A stretch of 40,072 nucleotides of DNA from Planctomycetota bacterium (GTDB lineage Bacteria > Planctomycetota > UBA1135 > UBA2386): assembly GCA_016795295.1 (NCBI GenBank), contig JAEUHP010000139.1, forward strand, positions 1 through 40,072. Reading direction: 5' to 3'. The position numbers and the translations under genes were made by a program. Shown one piece after another: positions 25,667 through 33,276 of this stretch (position 1 is the stretch's first letter; every line of letters begins with the position of its first letter). Below the pieces are notes generated by a model. It saw only the letters and a list, made by a program, of their open reading frames with translations. It was not told the origin of the DNA and searched no databases.

Positions 25667-26641
25667 TCACGGCAGTTCGGTGCCGAGCGCGGTCAGATAC
25701 CGTTGGGCGCGTTCGCCGACCTTGGTGCTGCCGGCCGACTTGACCAGCGCTTCGAGCGCCTTCTTCGCCGGGTCGCGCTTCTTCTCGCGCAGTTGCTTCA
25801 GCGCCGCCGTCAGCTTCTTGTCCGCCGCCAGTTCGGCCTTGGTCGCGTCGCTGTCGAACTCCGCCAGCATCGGCTGGACCTCGCCGACCCAGTCGGCTTT
25901 GGTGCCGACCGACTTCAGCAGGTCCTTCGCTGCGGCGAGTGCTTCCGCCGGGCGGCCGTTCTCCAGCAGAGTGGTCACGGCCTTCTTCTTCACGGCGTAG
26001 CGCTTGTCGACTTCGCTCTGCAGCGCGCTCTTGGCGTCGCCGTCCGGCATGGCTGCAACCAGCGTGGCTGCCGCCGCGAGGTCGTCCTTGCCGTAGAGCG
26101 TGGCGCGCACCTTCTTCTGCTCGGAAGTTTCGCCCCAGCCCTTCTTGACCTTGGTCAATTCGGCGGAGATCAGCTCCTGCAGCTTCTTCGGCTCGGCCAG
26201 CGGGTGGCCGTCCCAGAGCAGCTTGCCGTCGACGCCGATCAGGCACGCGTGCGGGATGCCCGAGCTCTCGGGACTCGGCACGAATGCGCCCGCGGTCACC
26301 AGGCAGTCGTTGTCCGGGAAGGTCTTCAACATGAACGCCCGCAGTTGGTCTTCGGTCGCCGACTGGCTGTGCACCAGCAGCGAAACGAGACCTTGGGCCG
26401 ACAGTTCGTGGTCATGCTTGATGGCGCTCGGCACGGAGCCGCCGATGCATGGCCCTCAATGCACGCCCCAGAAGTCGACCATCACCGGGTAGCCGTAGCA
26501 GTCGGCCAAGCCGGTGCGGCCGTCGTTCTCGAGCAGCTTGCCGAACGAGAACTCCGACATGGTTTCGCCGACCGCGGCGCGCTTTTGGGCGGCGAGCGGC
26601 AGGGCGAGCAGCAGGAGCGCAGGGAAGAAACGAAGTTTCAT
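25667..26641 (-). CDS. Secreted thioredoxin/TlpA-like selenoprotein (UGA = Sec62)
   Basis: The 324-aa product is read as one frame through TGA at 26458-26456. Signal peptide residues are 1-18 (L-P-L-A-A then Q-K). The thioredoxin fold has Y-P-V-M-V-D-F-W-G-V-H, then U62-G-P-C65 and S-V-P, with a cis-Pro loop G-I-P130. Canonical TlpA-type proteins have F-W-x-x-W-C-G-P-C, so Sec replaces the first, attacking Cys and His replaces Trp. Residues about 150-324 are a Lys/Ala/Glu-rich helical region. The mature protein is expected in the periplasm as a thiol-disulphide or peroxide-type redox enzyme; its electron donor is unknown. Unless UGA is decoded as Sec, the product is a 61-residue peptide. A typical pipeline would call the downstream part from GTG 26434, losing the active site. 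Confidence 0.87.
26413..26451 (-). promoter_or_regulatory. Bacterial SECIS-like hairpin
   Basis: Counting from the base after UGA, nt 5-9 (CAUGC) pair with 39-43 (GCAUG). Then 13-15 (GGC) pair with 31-33 (GCC), with an unpaired G16, and 17-20 (GCUC) pair with 27-30 (GAGC). The apical loop is CGUGCC at 21-26. Known bSECIS elements, for example in E. coli fdhF, have a stem-loop about 16-37 nt past UGA, a bulged base in the upper stem and a GU in the loop. The same three features are seen here. SelB binding is inferred. Confidence 0.65.
26456..26458 (-). other. UGA codon read as selenocysteine
   Basis: This is the only in-frame stop between the ATG at 26641 and the terminal stop at 25667. The flanking codons read G-V-H-[UGA]-G-P-C-I. 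The frame is preserved on both sides (975 bases, 325 codons). Confidence 0.85.
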
Positions 26642-26650
26642 GGTGGGTGG

Positions 26651-26663
26651 GGTGCAATGCACC
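26651..26663. other. 13-bp palindrome in the selenoprotein leader
   Basis: GGTGCAATGCACC is a perfect palindrome apart from its central base. It lies 10-22 bp upstream of the selenoprotein ATG (26641). A TATTCT -10-like box is at 26678-26673 on the minus strand, with no clear -35. The palindrome could be an operator or leader hairpin. The remainder of the 186-bp gap to 26827 shows nothing else recognisable. Confidence 0.35.
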
Positions 26664-26827
26664 TGACGGGGTAGAATATCGAGGGAGCGACGGTACCAGT
26701 CCAGCCTGAGGCGTCCCAGATGTGTCCCAAGCATGAGGCTGGCAGGCTTTGGGTAGGTGCGATTGCCCTGGCGCGATTCCCTAGGCGCGGGAGCTCGCAG
26801 GCGCAGGATCTCAGCCGACCGCCCGGG

Positions 26828-28555
26828 TCAGCGGTCCACCGCCGAGCCTTCGAGGCGCGGATCCTCGTCGCGCAGTTCCAGCGCGTAGCCGGCAGCGCGC
26901 GCCAGCACCACACCGAGCCGTGCGGCGAAGGTGTGCCCATCCCGCGGCAGACTGGCCACCAGCACGTACCGCTGTTGCTCCTCGAGCCCGTGGAACTCGA
27001 ACGTGCCGTCGGCCGCGACCGTCGTGCTGCGCTGCGGCGGCTGCAACTGCCCGGAGGGGTCGCGCAGCGTGACCACGGCCCCGGTGCCGGGGCTGCCGTC
27101 GGGCCAGCGCACCCGCCCGTGCAGGACGGCCCCAGGGTCGACGGCCAGCGCCAAAGGGGCCTCCGGCACGTGCGCGAGTGCCACGTCCTGGTTGCGAAAG
27201 CGTGGATCCACCACACGGAGCCGCCCAGGGGCCCGCACCGGGCCGAACTGCAGCCGGCCCCGGGCGTCGCTGTGGGCCAGCACCATGGCTGGGGTTTGGT
27301 CGTCTGGGGTGTACTGCACCGCCAAGTTGCCGACCGGCAGGCCGGTGGGGTCCGTCACTTGGGCGGTCAGTGCAGCGCTCCGCGCTCGGTTGCGCACGGC
27401 TGCTGCCAGTTCCGCGCGCTCGGCCCAGCGGAGGGCCACCGGCGCGCGCCCGGATTCGAGCCAGAGCAGCCACGCATCTTCGGGCCCAGCACTTGGCAGC
27501 GTGCCAGCACTCGGCAGCGTGCAGGTGCCGCCAAAGTCCGGCTGCCAGCGTGCGTGGGCCAGGACCGTGCCGCCCTTTGGCGATGGCGCCACCAGGTAGA
27601 GGTGCGGCCGCTCGTCGGGAGCGAACGCGCCCGGCACCGGCAGTCGTTCGCGCGGTGGCGGCCCGCTGGCCGGCCACACCACGGCGTTTGGCCATGGTTG
27701 CTTGGGTTGCTGTTGCTGGGGTTGCTGTTGCGGCAGTTGCTGCGTCGGGATGCGCCAGCCGTCGCTCCAACCAGTCCACATGGCGAGCCGCGCCACTCCG
27801 CCGATCTGCACCTCGCCGCCAGCTGCGAACAGGTCGAGGTCCGGGCAGCCGAGCGGTTGCAGGCTGGCGCCGTGGGCTTGTCGCAAGCGCACGGTGGCCT
27901 CGGCAGGGAGCAGTTGCAGCCGTTCGCCGGAGCGCAGGGCGGCGCGCTGCCACTGCCAGCCGGCGGCGCTCTCGGTCCACAGCTCGTAGTCACCGGCCGG
28001 CAGCCGGAACTCGACGCGCCGCTCGGTTGGGGTGCTGCCGGCCGTGAGCTGCAGAGGCTTGGTGCGGCCGTCGGGCGTGGCCAGGCGCGCATGCAGCGCG
28101 AACGGCGCACCGTCGCTCCTGGCGATGGCCGCCAGGGGTTCGAGGACCACGCGCTGCGGCTGGTTCGGCAGCAGCCAGCCGAGCGCTGCACCGAGGCCGG
28201 TCTCGGTCACCACGACGCCGGTGGCCCGGTGGGGACGCGCGTCGTCGATTGGCAACACGCGCAATACCCCCTGGGCACTTGCGAGGCCGTGCGCGAACCA
28301 CTCGGTGGCCTGCGGCTTGGCTCCGAGTCCCGGTTGGGCCAGTGGCGGAGCGTCGTCGAGAGCCGGTAGGCGGGCCAGCGGCTCGAGCGTCAAGAACGCC
28401 TGGGCCTGGGCGAGCGGCCGGCCCGTGCCGTCGGTCGCCAGCAGCACGAACGGCGCCGTGGCGTCGGTCCGCGGGGTGGCCGTGGCCTGCGCGACGAGGC
28501 CGGTGGGGGCGAGGCTCGCTGCCAGGCCGAGCCAGAGCGCGCGCAGGGATCGCAT
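26828..28555 (-). CDS. Secreted protein with carboxypeptidase regulatory-like domains
   Basis: The protein has 575 aa from ATG 28555, which gives a good signal peptide (M-R-S-L-R-A-L-W-L-G-L-A-A-S-L ending T-G-L-V-A-Q-A). The upstream in-frame M-N-W-P-C would spoil the signal. Several beta-sandwich segments have carboxypeptidase regulatory-like/Cna-B features, for example L-T-A-Q-V-T-D-P-T-G-L-P-V-G-N and V-L-H-G-R-V-R-W-P-D-G-S-P-G-T-G-A-V-V-T. A Gln/Pro-rich stretch (Q-Q-L-P-Q-Q-Q-P-Q-Q-Q-Q) and a duplicated L-P-S-A-G lie in the middle. No catalytic motif is visible. It probably acts in the periplasm or at the surface. It follows lutC by 32 bp. Confidence 0.75.
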   Translation of the reverse strand: MRSLRALWLGLAASLAPTGLVAQATATPRTDATAPFVLLATDGTGRPLAQAQAFLTLEPLARLPALDDAPPLAQPGLGAKPQATEWFAHGLASAQGVLRVLPIDDARPHRATGVVVTETGLGAALGWLLPNQPQRVVLEPLAAIARSDGAPFALHARLATPDGRTKPLQLTAGSTPTERRVEFRLPAGDYELWTESAAGWQWQRAALRSGERLQLLPAEATVRLRQAHGASLQPLGCPDLDLFAAGGEVQIGGVARLAMWTGWSDGWRIPTQQLPQQQPQQQQPKQPWPNAVVWPASGPPPRERLPVPGAFAPDERPHLYLVAPSPKGGTVLAHARWQPDFGGTCTLPSAGTLPSAGPEDAWLLWLESGRAPVALRWAERAELAAAVRNRARSAALTAQVTDPTGLPVGNLAVQYTPDDQTPAMVLAHSDARGRLQFGPVRAPGRLRVVDPRFRNQDVALAHVPEAPLALAVDPGAVLHGRVRWPDGSPGTGAVVTLRDPSGQLQPPQRSTTVAADGTFEFHGLEEQQRYVLVASLPRDGHTFAARLGVVLARAAGYALELRDEDPRLEGSAVDR

Positions 28556-28587
28556 GGCCGCACCAACGCTGGGGCCGCAGGGCCAGT

Positions 28588-29229
28588 TCATCCCGACACC
28601 AAGACCACGTGCAGTTCGCGCGGACCGTGCACGCCGACCACCAGTTGCAGTTCGATGTCGGCGGTGCGCGATGGGCCGGTGACGAACGTGACCGCGGGCG
28701 GCAGCGGCTCCGGCAGCGCACGCAGTGCTTTGCCGAGGTCGGCGACCAAGCGGCCCACGGGCAGCAGCGCCACGTGCACCGGAGGCAGCAGCGAAGCCAG
28801 ACGGCTGCGTTCGACGCCGAAGTCGAGCACCAGCGTGCCGGTGTCGGCGATCGCCCCCTGCGCGCTGGTGATGCCGAGCTCCGCGGCGAACTGGGCAGAG
28901 CGCAGAGCGGTGCTCGGCAGCCAGGGGGTGCTTGGCAGGGACTGCACCAGGGCCAGCACACTGGGTGCGTCGCTGTGCAGCACGGCGGCCGGCTGGTGCT
29001 GTTGGAGCAGGCGCTCGAGCACCGCACGCCCCCCGTCGGCGCGGCCGTCGTGCAGGTGGCCACCGACGGCCTGCAGCCGTTCGCCGAATTGCTGCAGCAA
29101 CGCCGCCTCGCTGTGGGGCTCGGCACGGCCGAGCTGCGGCACGGGCGGCGGTGGCGTAGCGAGGGGGGCGTCGTCGGCGCGGCCGAGCTGCTGCCGCACG
29201 CGGGCCAGGATCTGGGCGCGGTCGCTCAT
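28588..29229 (-). CDS. lutC: Lactate utilisation protein C (LutC/YkgG family)
   Basis: The protein has 213 aa. The LUD-domain pattern is visible: G-A-I-A-D-T-G-T-L-V-L-D-F-G near residue 125, and H-V-A-L-L-P-V and T-G-P-S-R-T-A-D-I-E-L downstream, ending H-G-P-R-E-L-H-V-V-L. In Bacillus and others LutABC oxidise L-lactate to pyruvate. The ATG at 29229 overlaps the lutB stop (ATGA). It is the third gene of the lut set. Confidence 0.93.
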   Translation of the reverse strand: MSDRAQILARVRQQLGRADDAPLATPPPPVPQLGRAEPHSEAALLQQFGERLQAVGGHLHDGRADGGRAVLERLLQQHQPAAVLHSDAPSVLALVQSLPSTPWLPSTALRSAQFAAELGITSAQGAIADTGTLVLDFGVERSRLASLLPPVHVALLPVGRLVADLGKALRALPEPLPPAVTFVTGPSRTADIELQLVVGVHGPRELHVVLVSG

Positions 29230-30650
29230 CGGCGGCTCCGTTGCTGCCACAGGCTGCGGAAGTCGCGCGGCGCCAGCTCGGGTGCGGCGCGCCCCTGCGC
29301 CCAAGACCGCAGCGGCGGCAGGCGGCGCAGCAGGGGCGAGGCCACGCGCTGCAGCAGCCGCGCCCAGCGCAGGGCCGTGCGGTAGAGGCGCGGGTGGCGC
29401 AAGCCGAAGGCGGCGAGTTGCATCGCCCAACGCTTGCCGCGCGGGCTGTGCGCCGGCGGCACGCCTGGGTGGCCTTCGCGGACTTCGGCGCGCAGGTGCA
29501 GCAGGAGGCCTGGGATGTCGATGCGCAGCGGGCAGACTTCGCGGCAGGCGCCGCACAGCGTGCTGGCGAACGGCAGCGCCGCGGCGCGCGTCAGCGGCAC
29601 CAACTGCGGCGTGACCACGGCCCCGATCGGCCCTGGGTAGACCGAACCGTAGGCGTGGCCGCCGACCTGTTGGTAGACCGGACAGGCGTTCAGGCAGGCG
29701 CCACAGCGGATGCAGGCCAGCGCCTGGCGCGTGACCTCGGCGCCGAGCATGCGCGCGCGGCCGTTGTCGAGCAGCACCACGTGCAGTTCGCGCGGTCCTT
29801 CGGCTTCCGGGTGCTGTTTCGGGCCGGTCAGCAGCGATTGGTAGGTGGTCAGGGCCTGGCCGGTGCCGGAGCGCGGCAAGAGGCGCAGGAACACGTCGAG
29901 ATCCTGCACCCGCGGCAGCAGCTTTTCGATGCCGACCAGCGCCACGTGCACGTCGGGCACGCTGGTGGTGAGACGGATGTTGCCCTCGTTCTCGAGCAGC
30001 AGCAGGGAGCCGGTCGCGGCGATCGCGAAGTTGGCGCCGCTGATGCCGAGGCCGGCGGCGGCGAACTGCGCGCGCAGCCGTTCGCGTGCCACGGCGGTCA
30101 AGGTGGCCGGGTCGGCGTCGCGCGGCGTGCCCAGCCGTTCGTGGCACAGCTTGGCCACGTCGTCGCGGTTCTTGTGGATCGCCGGCACCACGATGTGGGA
30201 CGGCACTTCGTCGGCGAGCTGCTGCAGCCACTCGCCGAGGTCGGTCTCCACGGCATCGATGCCGGCCGCCGCGAACGCTTCGTTGAGCCGCACCTCCTCG
30301 GTGGTCATGCTCTTCGCCTTCACCGCGACCCCACGGGCGTGCTGCCGCGCCAGGTCGAGCAGGATGCGCACGGCGGCGTCGGCGTCCGCGGCCCAGTGCA
30401 CCACGGTGCCGCGGGCGGTGGCCTGCCGCTCGAACTCGACCAGGTAATGGTCGAGGTGCGCCAGTACGTGGTCCTTCACCGCCCGCGCCGTGGTGCGCCA
30501 CGCTTCCCAGTCCGGATTGCCGGCGAGCACCGCGCTGCGCCGCGCGGCGAACGTGTCGGTGGCGGCGCGCAGGTTGCGCCGCTGCCCCAGGTCGGCGAGG
30601 GCCCGGTCGGCGTTCGCGGCGAACTGTGCCATCGGCAGATGTTCGGCCAT
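29226..30650 (-). CDS. lutB: Lactate utilisation iron-sulphur protein B (LutB)
   Basis: The protein has 474 aa. An N-terminal LUD domain (1-290, with S-M-T-T-E-E and E-N-E-G-N-I-R-L-T-T) precedes two 4Fe-4S motifs: C-I-R-C-G-A-C-L-N-A-C-P near 312 and C-G-A-C-R-E-V-C-P near 362. This matches LutB/YkgF, the electron-transferring subunit of the lactate oxidation complex. The ATG shares one base with the lutA stop. The C-terminus is Arg/Leu-rich and variable, as in the family. Confidence 0.95.
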   Translation of the reverse strand: MAEHLPMAQFAANADRALADLGQRRNLRAATDTFAARRSAVLAGNPDWEAWRTTARAVKDHVLAHLDHYLVEFERQATARGTVVHWAADADAAVRILLDLARQHARGVAVKAKSMTTEEVRLNEAFAAAGIDAVETDLGEWLQQLADEVPSHIVVPAIHKNRDDVAKLCHERLGTPRDADPATLTAVARERLRAQFAAAGLGISGANFAIAATGSLLLLENEGNIRLTTSVPDVHVALVGIEKLLPRVQDLDVFLRLLPRSGTGQALTTYQSLLTGPKQHPEAEGPRELHVVLLDNGRARMLGAEVTRQALACIRCGACLNACPVYQQVGGHAYGSVYPGPIGAVVTPQLVPLTRAAALPFASTLCGACREVCPLRIDIPGLLLHLRAEVREGHPGVPPAHSPRGKRWAMQLAAFGLRHPRLYRTALRWARLLQRVASPLLRRLPPLRSWAQGRAAPELAPRDFRSLWQQRSRR

Positions 30651-31432
30651 CAGCCACCTCCGCGGGGCATGGCCTGCAGGGCGGGGCCGATCGGGACCTC
30701 GGGCACCCCGGGCAGGCCGGCGGCCAGCACCTGAGCCAGGTGGGCGACAGGCAGCGCTTCGCCGCGCGCGACCAGCCGGCTGCGCAGGTGCATGAGGCAG
30801 CTCGCGTCGCCGGCGACCAACAGGTCGAGTTCCTGGCCGCGGCAGGTGTCGAGTTTGTGGTCGGCGATCGCCACCGACAGCTTCGGCAGGTCCACGGCGA
30901 AGGTGCCGCCGAACCCGCAGCAGGCCGCGGCATCGCGCAGTTCGACCAGTTCGACGCCGCGCACCGAACGCAGCAGGTCGCGCGGTCCCTGCTGGATGCC
31001 GAGTTCGCGCAGACCATGGCAGCTGTCGTGCCAACCAACCCGACCTCGGTAGCGCCCAGGCATCGTGCGATGGCCGTGCCGCAGCAGGAACTGGCTCAGT
31101 TCGAAGGTGCGGTCGGCCAGCGCCGCGGCGCGCGCGGCGAGTTGCGGGTCGTTGCCGCACAGCGCTGGGTAGTGGTGCACCTGCGCCGTGCAGGAGCCCG
31201 ACGGCAGCACCACGCAGTCGGCGCGGCTCCGTTCGAACTGGGCGACGAGCTGTGCCGCCAGCGGCACGGTGCAGCTCGGGAAGCCGCTGTTCGCGAACGG
31301 CTGGCCGCAGCAGGTGGCGGCGTCGGCGAGCACCACCTCCACGCCGAAGTGCTCGAGCAGCGCTCCCGCCGCGAGGCCGACTTCGGGCCAGCACTGGTCG
31401 ACGAGGCAGGTGGGGTAGAGCAGGGCACGCAT
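30650..31432 (-). CDS. lutA: Lactate utilisation protein A (LutA/YkgE, CCG domains)
   Basis: The protein has 260 aa. Two cysteine-rich CCG domains are present: the first with P-T-C-L-V-D-Q-C, A-T-C-C-G-Q-P and S-G-S-C, the second with D-S-C-H-G-L, A-A-C-C-G-F-G-G and A-G-D-A-S-C. These bind an Fe-S cluster and take part in lactate oxidation with LutB and LutC. Length is typical. It lies 41 bp after rsmE on the same strand, so a rsmE-lutABC transcription unit is likely. Confidence 0.95.
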   Translation of the reverse strand: MRALLYPTCLVDQCWPEVGLAAGALLEHFGVEVVLADAATCCGQPFANSGFPSCTVPLAAQLVAQFERSRADCVVLPSGSCTAQVHHYPALCGNDPQLAARAAALADRTFELSQFLLRHGHRTMPGRYRGRVGWHDSCHGLRELGIQQGPRDLLRSVRGVELVELRDAAACCGFGGTFAVDLPKLSVAIADHKLDTCRGQELDLLVAGDASCLMHLRSRLVARGEALPVAHLAQVLAAGLPGVPEVPIGPALQAMPRGGG

Positions 31433-31473
31433 CGGTGGGCCGCGGGTTTGGCGTTGCGGGCGGCGCGACGCCC

Positions 31474-32214
31474 TCAGCGGAGCACGGTAGCGCGGCGGCG
31501 CAGCAGGTCCAATTGGCCCCACAGCACACTGAGCGCCGATTCGGTGCGCAAGGGGGCTGGGCCACACTGGATCGGCAGGAAACCACGTGCCGCGAGCTGG
31601 TCCACTTCGTAGGGCAGGAAGCCGCCGTCGGGCCCGAGTGCCAGCGCGAACGGCCCGGGGCCAGGCTGCAGCGCTGCCGTGTCGAGTTCGGCGCGTGGCT
31701 GCGCGACGAAGCGCGCGCTGGGCAGTGGCAGGGTCGGCAGCACGTCTTCGACGAATGGCTTGAACAGCGGGTGGAACGTGACTTTGGGCAGCGCAGTGCG
31801 CCCGGCCTGTTCGAGGCCGAGCACGAGCTGTTCCTGCTGCACTTCGGGTTGCATGGCGGTGCTCTGCAGGTGGCTCTTCTCGACGCGCCAGGAGCGAAAC
31901 AGGGCGATCTGGCCGAAGCCGAGGGCTGCGGCGTGGGCCAGCATGCGCAGCAGCACCTTGGGTCGGCAAACCGCGAGCAGCAGCACGTCGTCGGCAGCCG
32001 GGGCCGGACGGTCGAACCGGGTGGTGACCACCAGCTCGTCGGCCTTGCAGCTCTGCACCACTGCCGTGCCCAGTGGGCCGTCGAGCAGGCCGGCGGCGAG
32101 GGGCTGGCCGGGTTCGGCGTGCAGCACGGCGTGGGCATGCAGCGCTCGCCGCCCGGAGAGAATGGCGGTGCCGTCGGCGGCGACTTCGCCGGGGTGCAGA
32201 AGCAGCAGGTTCAT
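31474..32214 (-). CDS. rsmE: 16S rRNA (uracil(1498)-N(3))-methyltransferase
   Basis: The 246-aa SPOUT-class methyltransferase modifies U1498 of 16S rRNA. Visible segments are K-S-H-L-Q-S in the middle and the C-terminal SAM-binding knot: L-A-L-G-P-D-G-G-F-L-P-Y-E-V, then C-G-P-A-P-L-R-T-E-S-A. The usual I-G-P-E-G-G-F has Asp for Glu, and the following L-G-x-R-I-L-R is changed to C-G-P-A-P-L-R. Length is typical. It is divergent from pssA. Confidence 0.92.
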   Translation of the reverse strand: MNLLLLHPGEVAADGTAILSGRRALHAHAVLHAEPGQPLAAGLLDGPLGTAVVQSCKADELVVTTRFDRPAPAADDVLLLAVCRPKVLLRMLAHAAALGFGQIALFRSWRVEKSHLQSTAMQPEVQQEQLVLGLEQAGRTALPKVTFHPLFKPFVEDVLPTLPLPSARFVAQPRAELDTAALQPGPGPFALALGPDGGFLPYEVDQLAARGFLPIQCGPAPLRTESALSVLWGQLDLLRRRATVLR

Positions 32215-32320
32215 GGCCGTGGCGACGACCCACCAACGTAGCGCTCGGCGAGCTGGAGCGGCAGCGCGGTGTCAGGTTGCTGGGCTTCGGTGGTTCGTTT
32301 GCCGGTGCTCTGGTGTTACC

Positions 32321-33271
32321 ATGGCGGCGATGACCACTGCGCGGCTCGACGATCTGCCGCCGCCGGTGCGGCCGCGGCGCGGCTTGCGCCGGCTGCGCGA
32401 AGTGCCGGTGCTGCCGAGTTTGATCACGCTCGGCAACCTGTTCTGCGGCTTCCTGGCCATCGCCAAGGTGGCCGATGCCCTGCGCTTGGCCACCCCGGGT
32501 GCCCCGTTCGCCCAGGTGGTCGGCCTGTTCGAGACCGCGGCCGTCCTGGTGTTCTTCGGCATGCTGTTCGACGCGTTGGACGGCCGGGTCGCGCGCATGA
32601 CCGGGCAGACCACGCCGTTCGGGGCGCAGCTCGACAGCATGGCCGACATGGTGGCGTTCGGCACCGCGCCGGCGTTCCTCGGCAAGGTCCTGGTCGATTG
32701 GCATGCCCAGGCCGACGCCAGCCGCAAGCTGCTGCCGGTGCACCCGAAGTTGTTCTACGCCGCGGCGGCGGTCTATGTGCTGTGCGCAGCGTTGCGCTTG
32801 GCGCGGTTCAACGTCGAGACCGGTGCGGACGAAGAAGACCATCGTGAGTTCAAGGGCCTGCCCTCGCCGGCTGCGGCGGCCGTGGTCTGCAGTCTGATCG
32901 CGCTGTTCTGCACCCGCGGCGGCCACGACGGCCAGGGCCACTGGCTGCTCGCGCCGCAGCACTTCGACTGGATCGTGATGGTGATGCCGGGAGTGTTGGT
33001 GGTGCTCGGCCTGCTGATGGTCAGCCGCGTGCCGTTCCCGCATGCGATGACCTGGATGCTGAAGAAGCGCCACAGCCTGCCGTTCTTGTCCGGGTTGGTG
33101 GTGTTCCTGATCGTGGCCGCGGTCGAGTGGCAGTTTGCGGTGGCGGTGGGCACCCTGGGCTACCTGATCGTCGGGTTGGTGATCGGCCTCTGGCGCATGC
33201 TGTTCGGTCGTCGCGACGACGACGACGACGGCGAGCTGGTGCCGGCGCGTCCCGCGCCGAGCCGCAATTGA
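32321..33271 (+). CDS. pssA: CDP-diacylglycerol-serine O-phosphatidyltransferase-like protein
   Basis: The protein has 316 aa from ATG 32321; ATG 32330 is possible. The class I CDP-alcohol phosphotransferase motif is complete: D-G-R-V-A-R, then F-G-A-Q-L-D-S-M-A-D-M-V-A-F-G. About eight hydrophobic helices and a Leu-Ile-Thr-Leu-Gly-Asn-Leu start fit PssA, making phosphatidylserine at the inner membrane. The C-terminus is Asp-rich (D-D-D-D-D-G-E-L). An extended -10-like TGTTACCAT overlaps ATG 32321; if used, the message would be nearly leaderless and start at ATG 32330. Confidence 0.9.
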   Translation: MAAMTTARLDDLPPPVRPRRGLRRLREVPVLPSLITLGNLFCGFLAIAKVADALRLATPGAPFAQVVGLFETAAVLVFFGMLFDALDGRVARMTGQTTPFGAQLDSMADMVAFGTAPAFLGKVLVDWHAQADASRKLLPVHPKLFYAAAAVYVLCAALRLARFNVETGADEEDHREFKGLPSPAAAAVVCSLIALFCTRGGHDGQGHWLLAPQHFDWIVMVMPGVLVVLGLLMVSRVPFPHAMTWMLKKRHSLPFLSGLVVFLIVAAVEWQFAVAVGTLGYLIVGLVIGLWRMLFGRRDDDDDGELVPARPAPSRN

Positions 33272-33276
33272 CCGCG

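Noticed and set aside
25667..26434. A separate 255-aa cytoplasmic protein starting at GTG 26434
   Set aside because: This start cuts a thioredoxin fold directly after its active site; the upstream frame supplies the missing strand, redox motif and signal peptide.
26456..26641. A separate 61-aa secreted peptide
   Set aside because: The frame continues past its TGA into the thioredoxin motif, so it is the N-terminus of the selenoprotein rather than an independent gene.
27440..27475. A tRNA T-loop-like GGATTCGAGCC
   Set aside because: It lies within the coding frame of the secreted protein and no acceptor or anticodon arm can be built around it.
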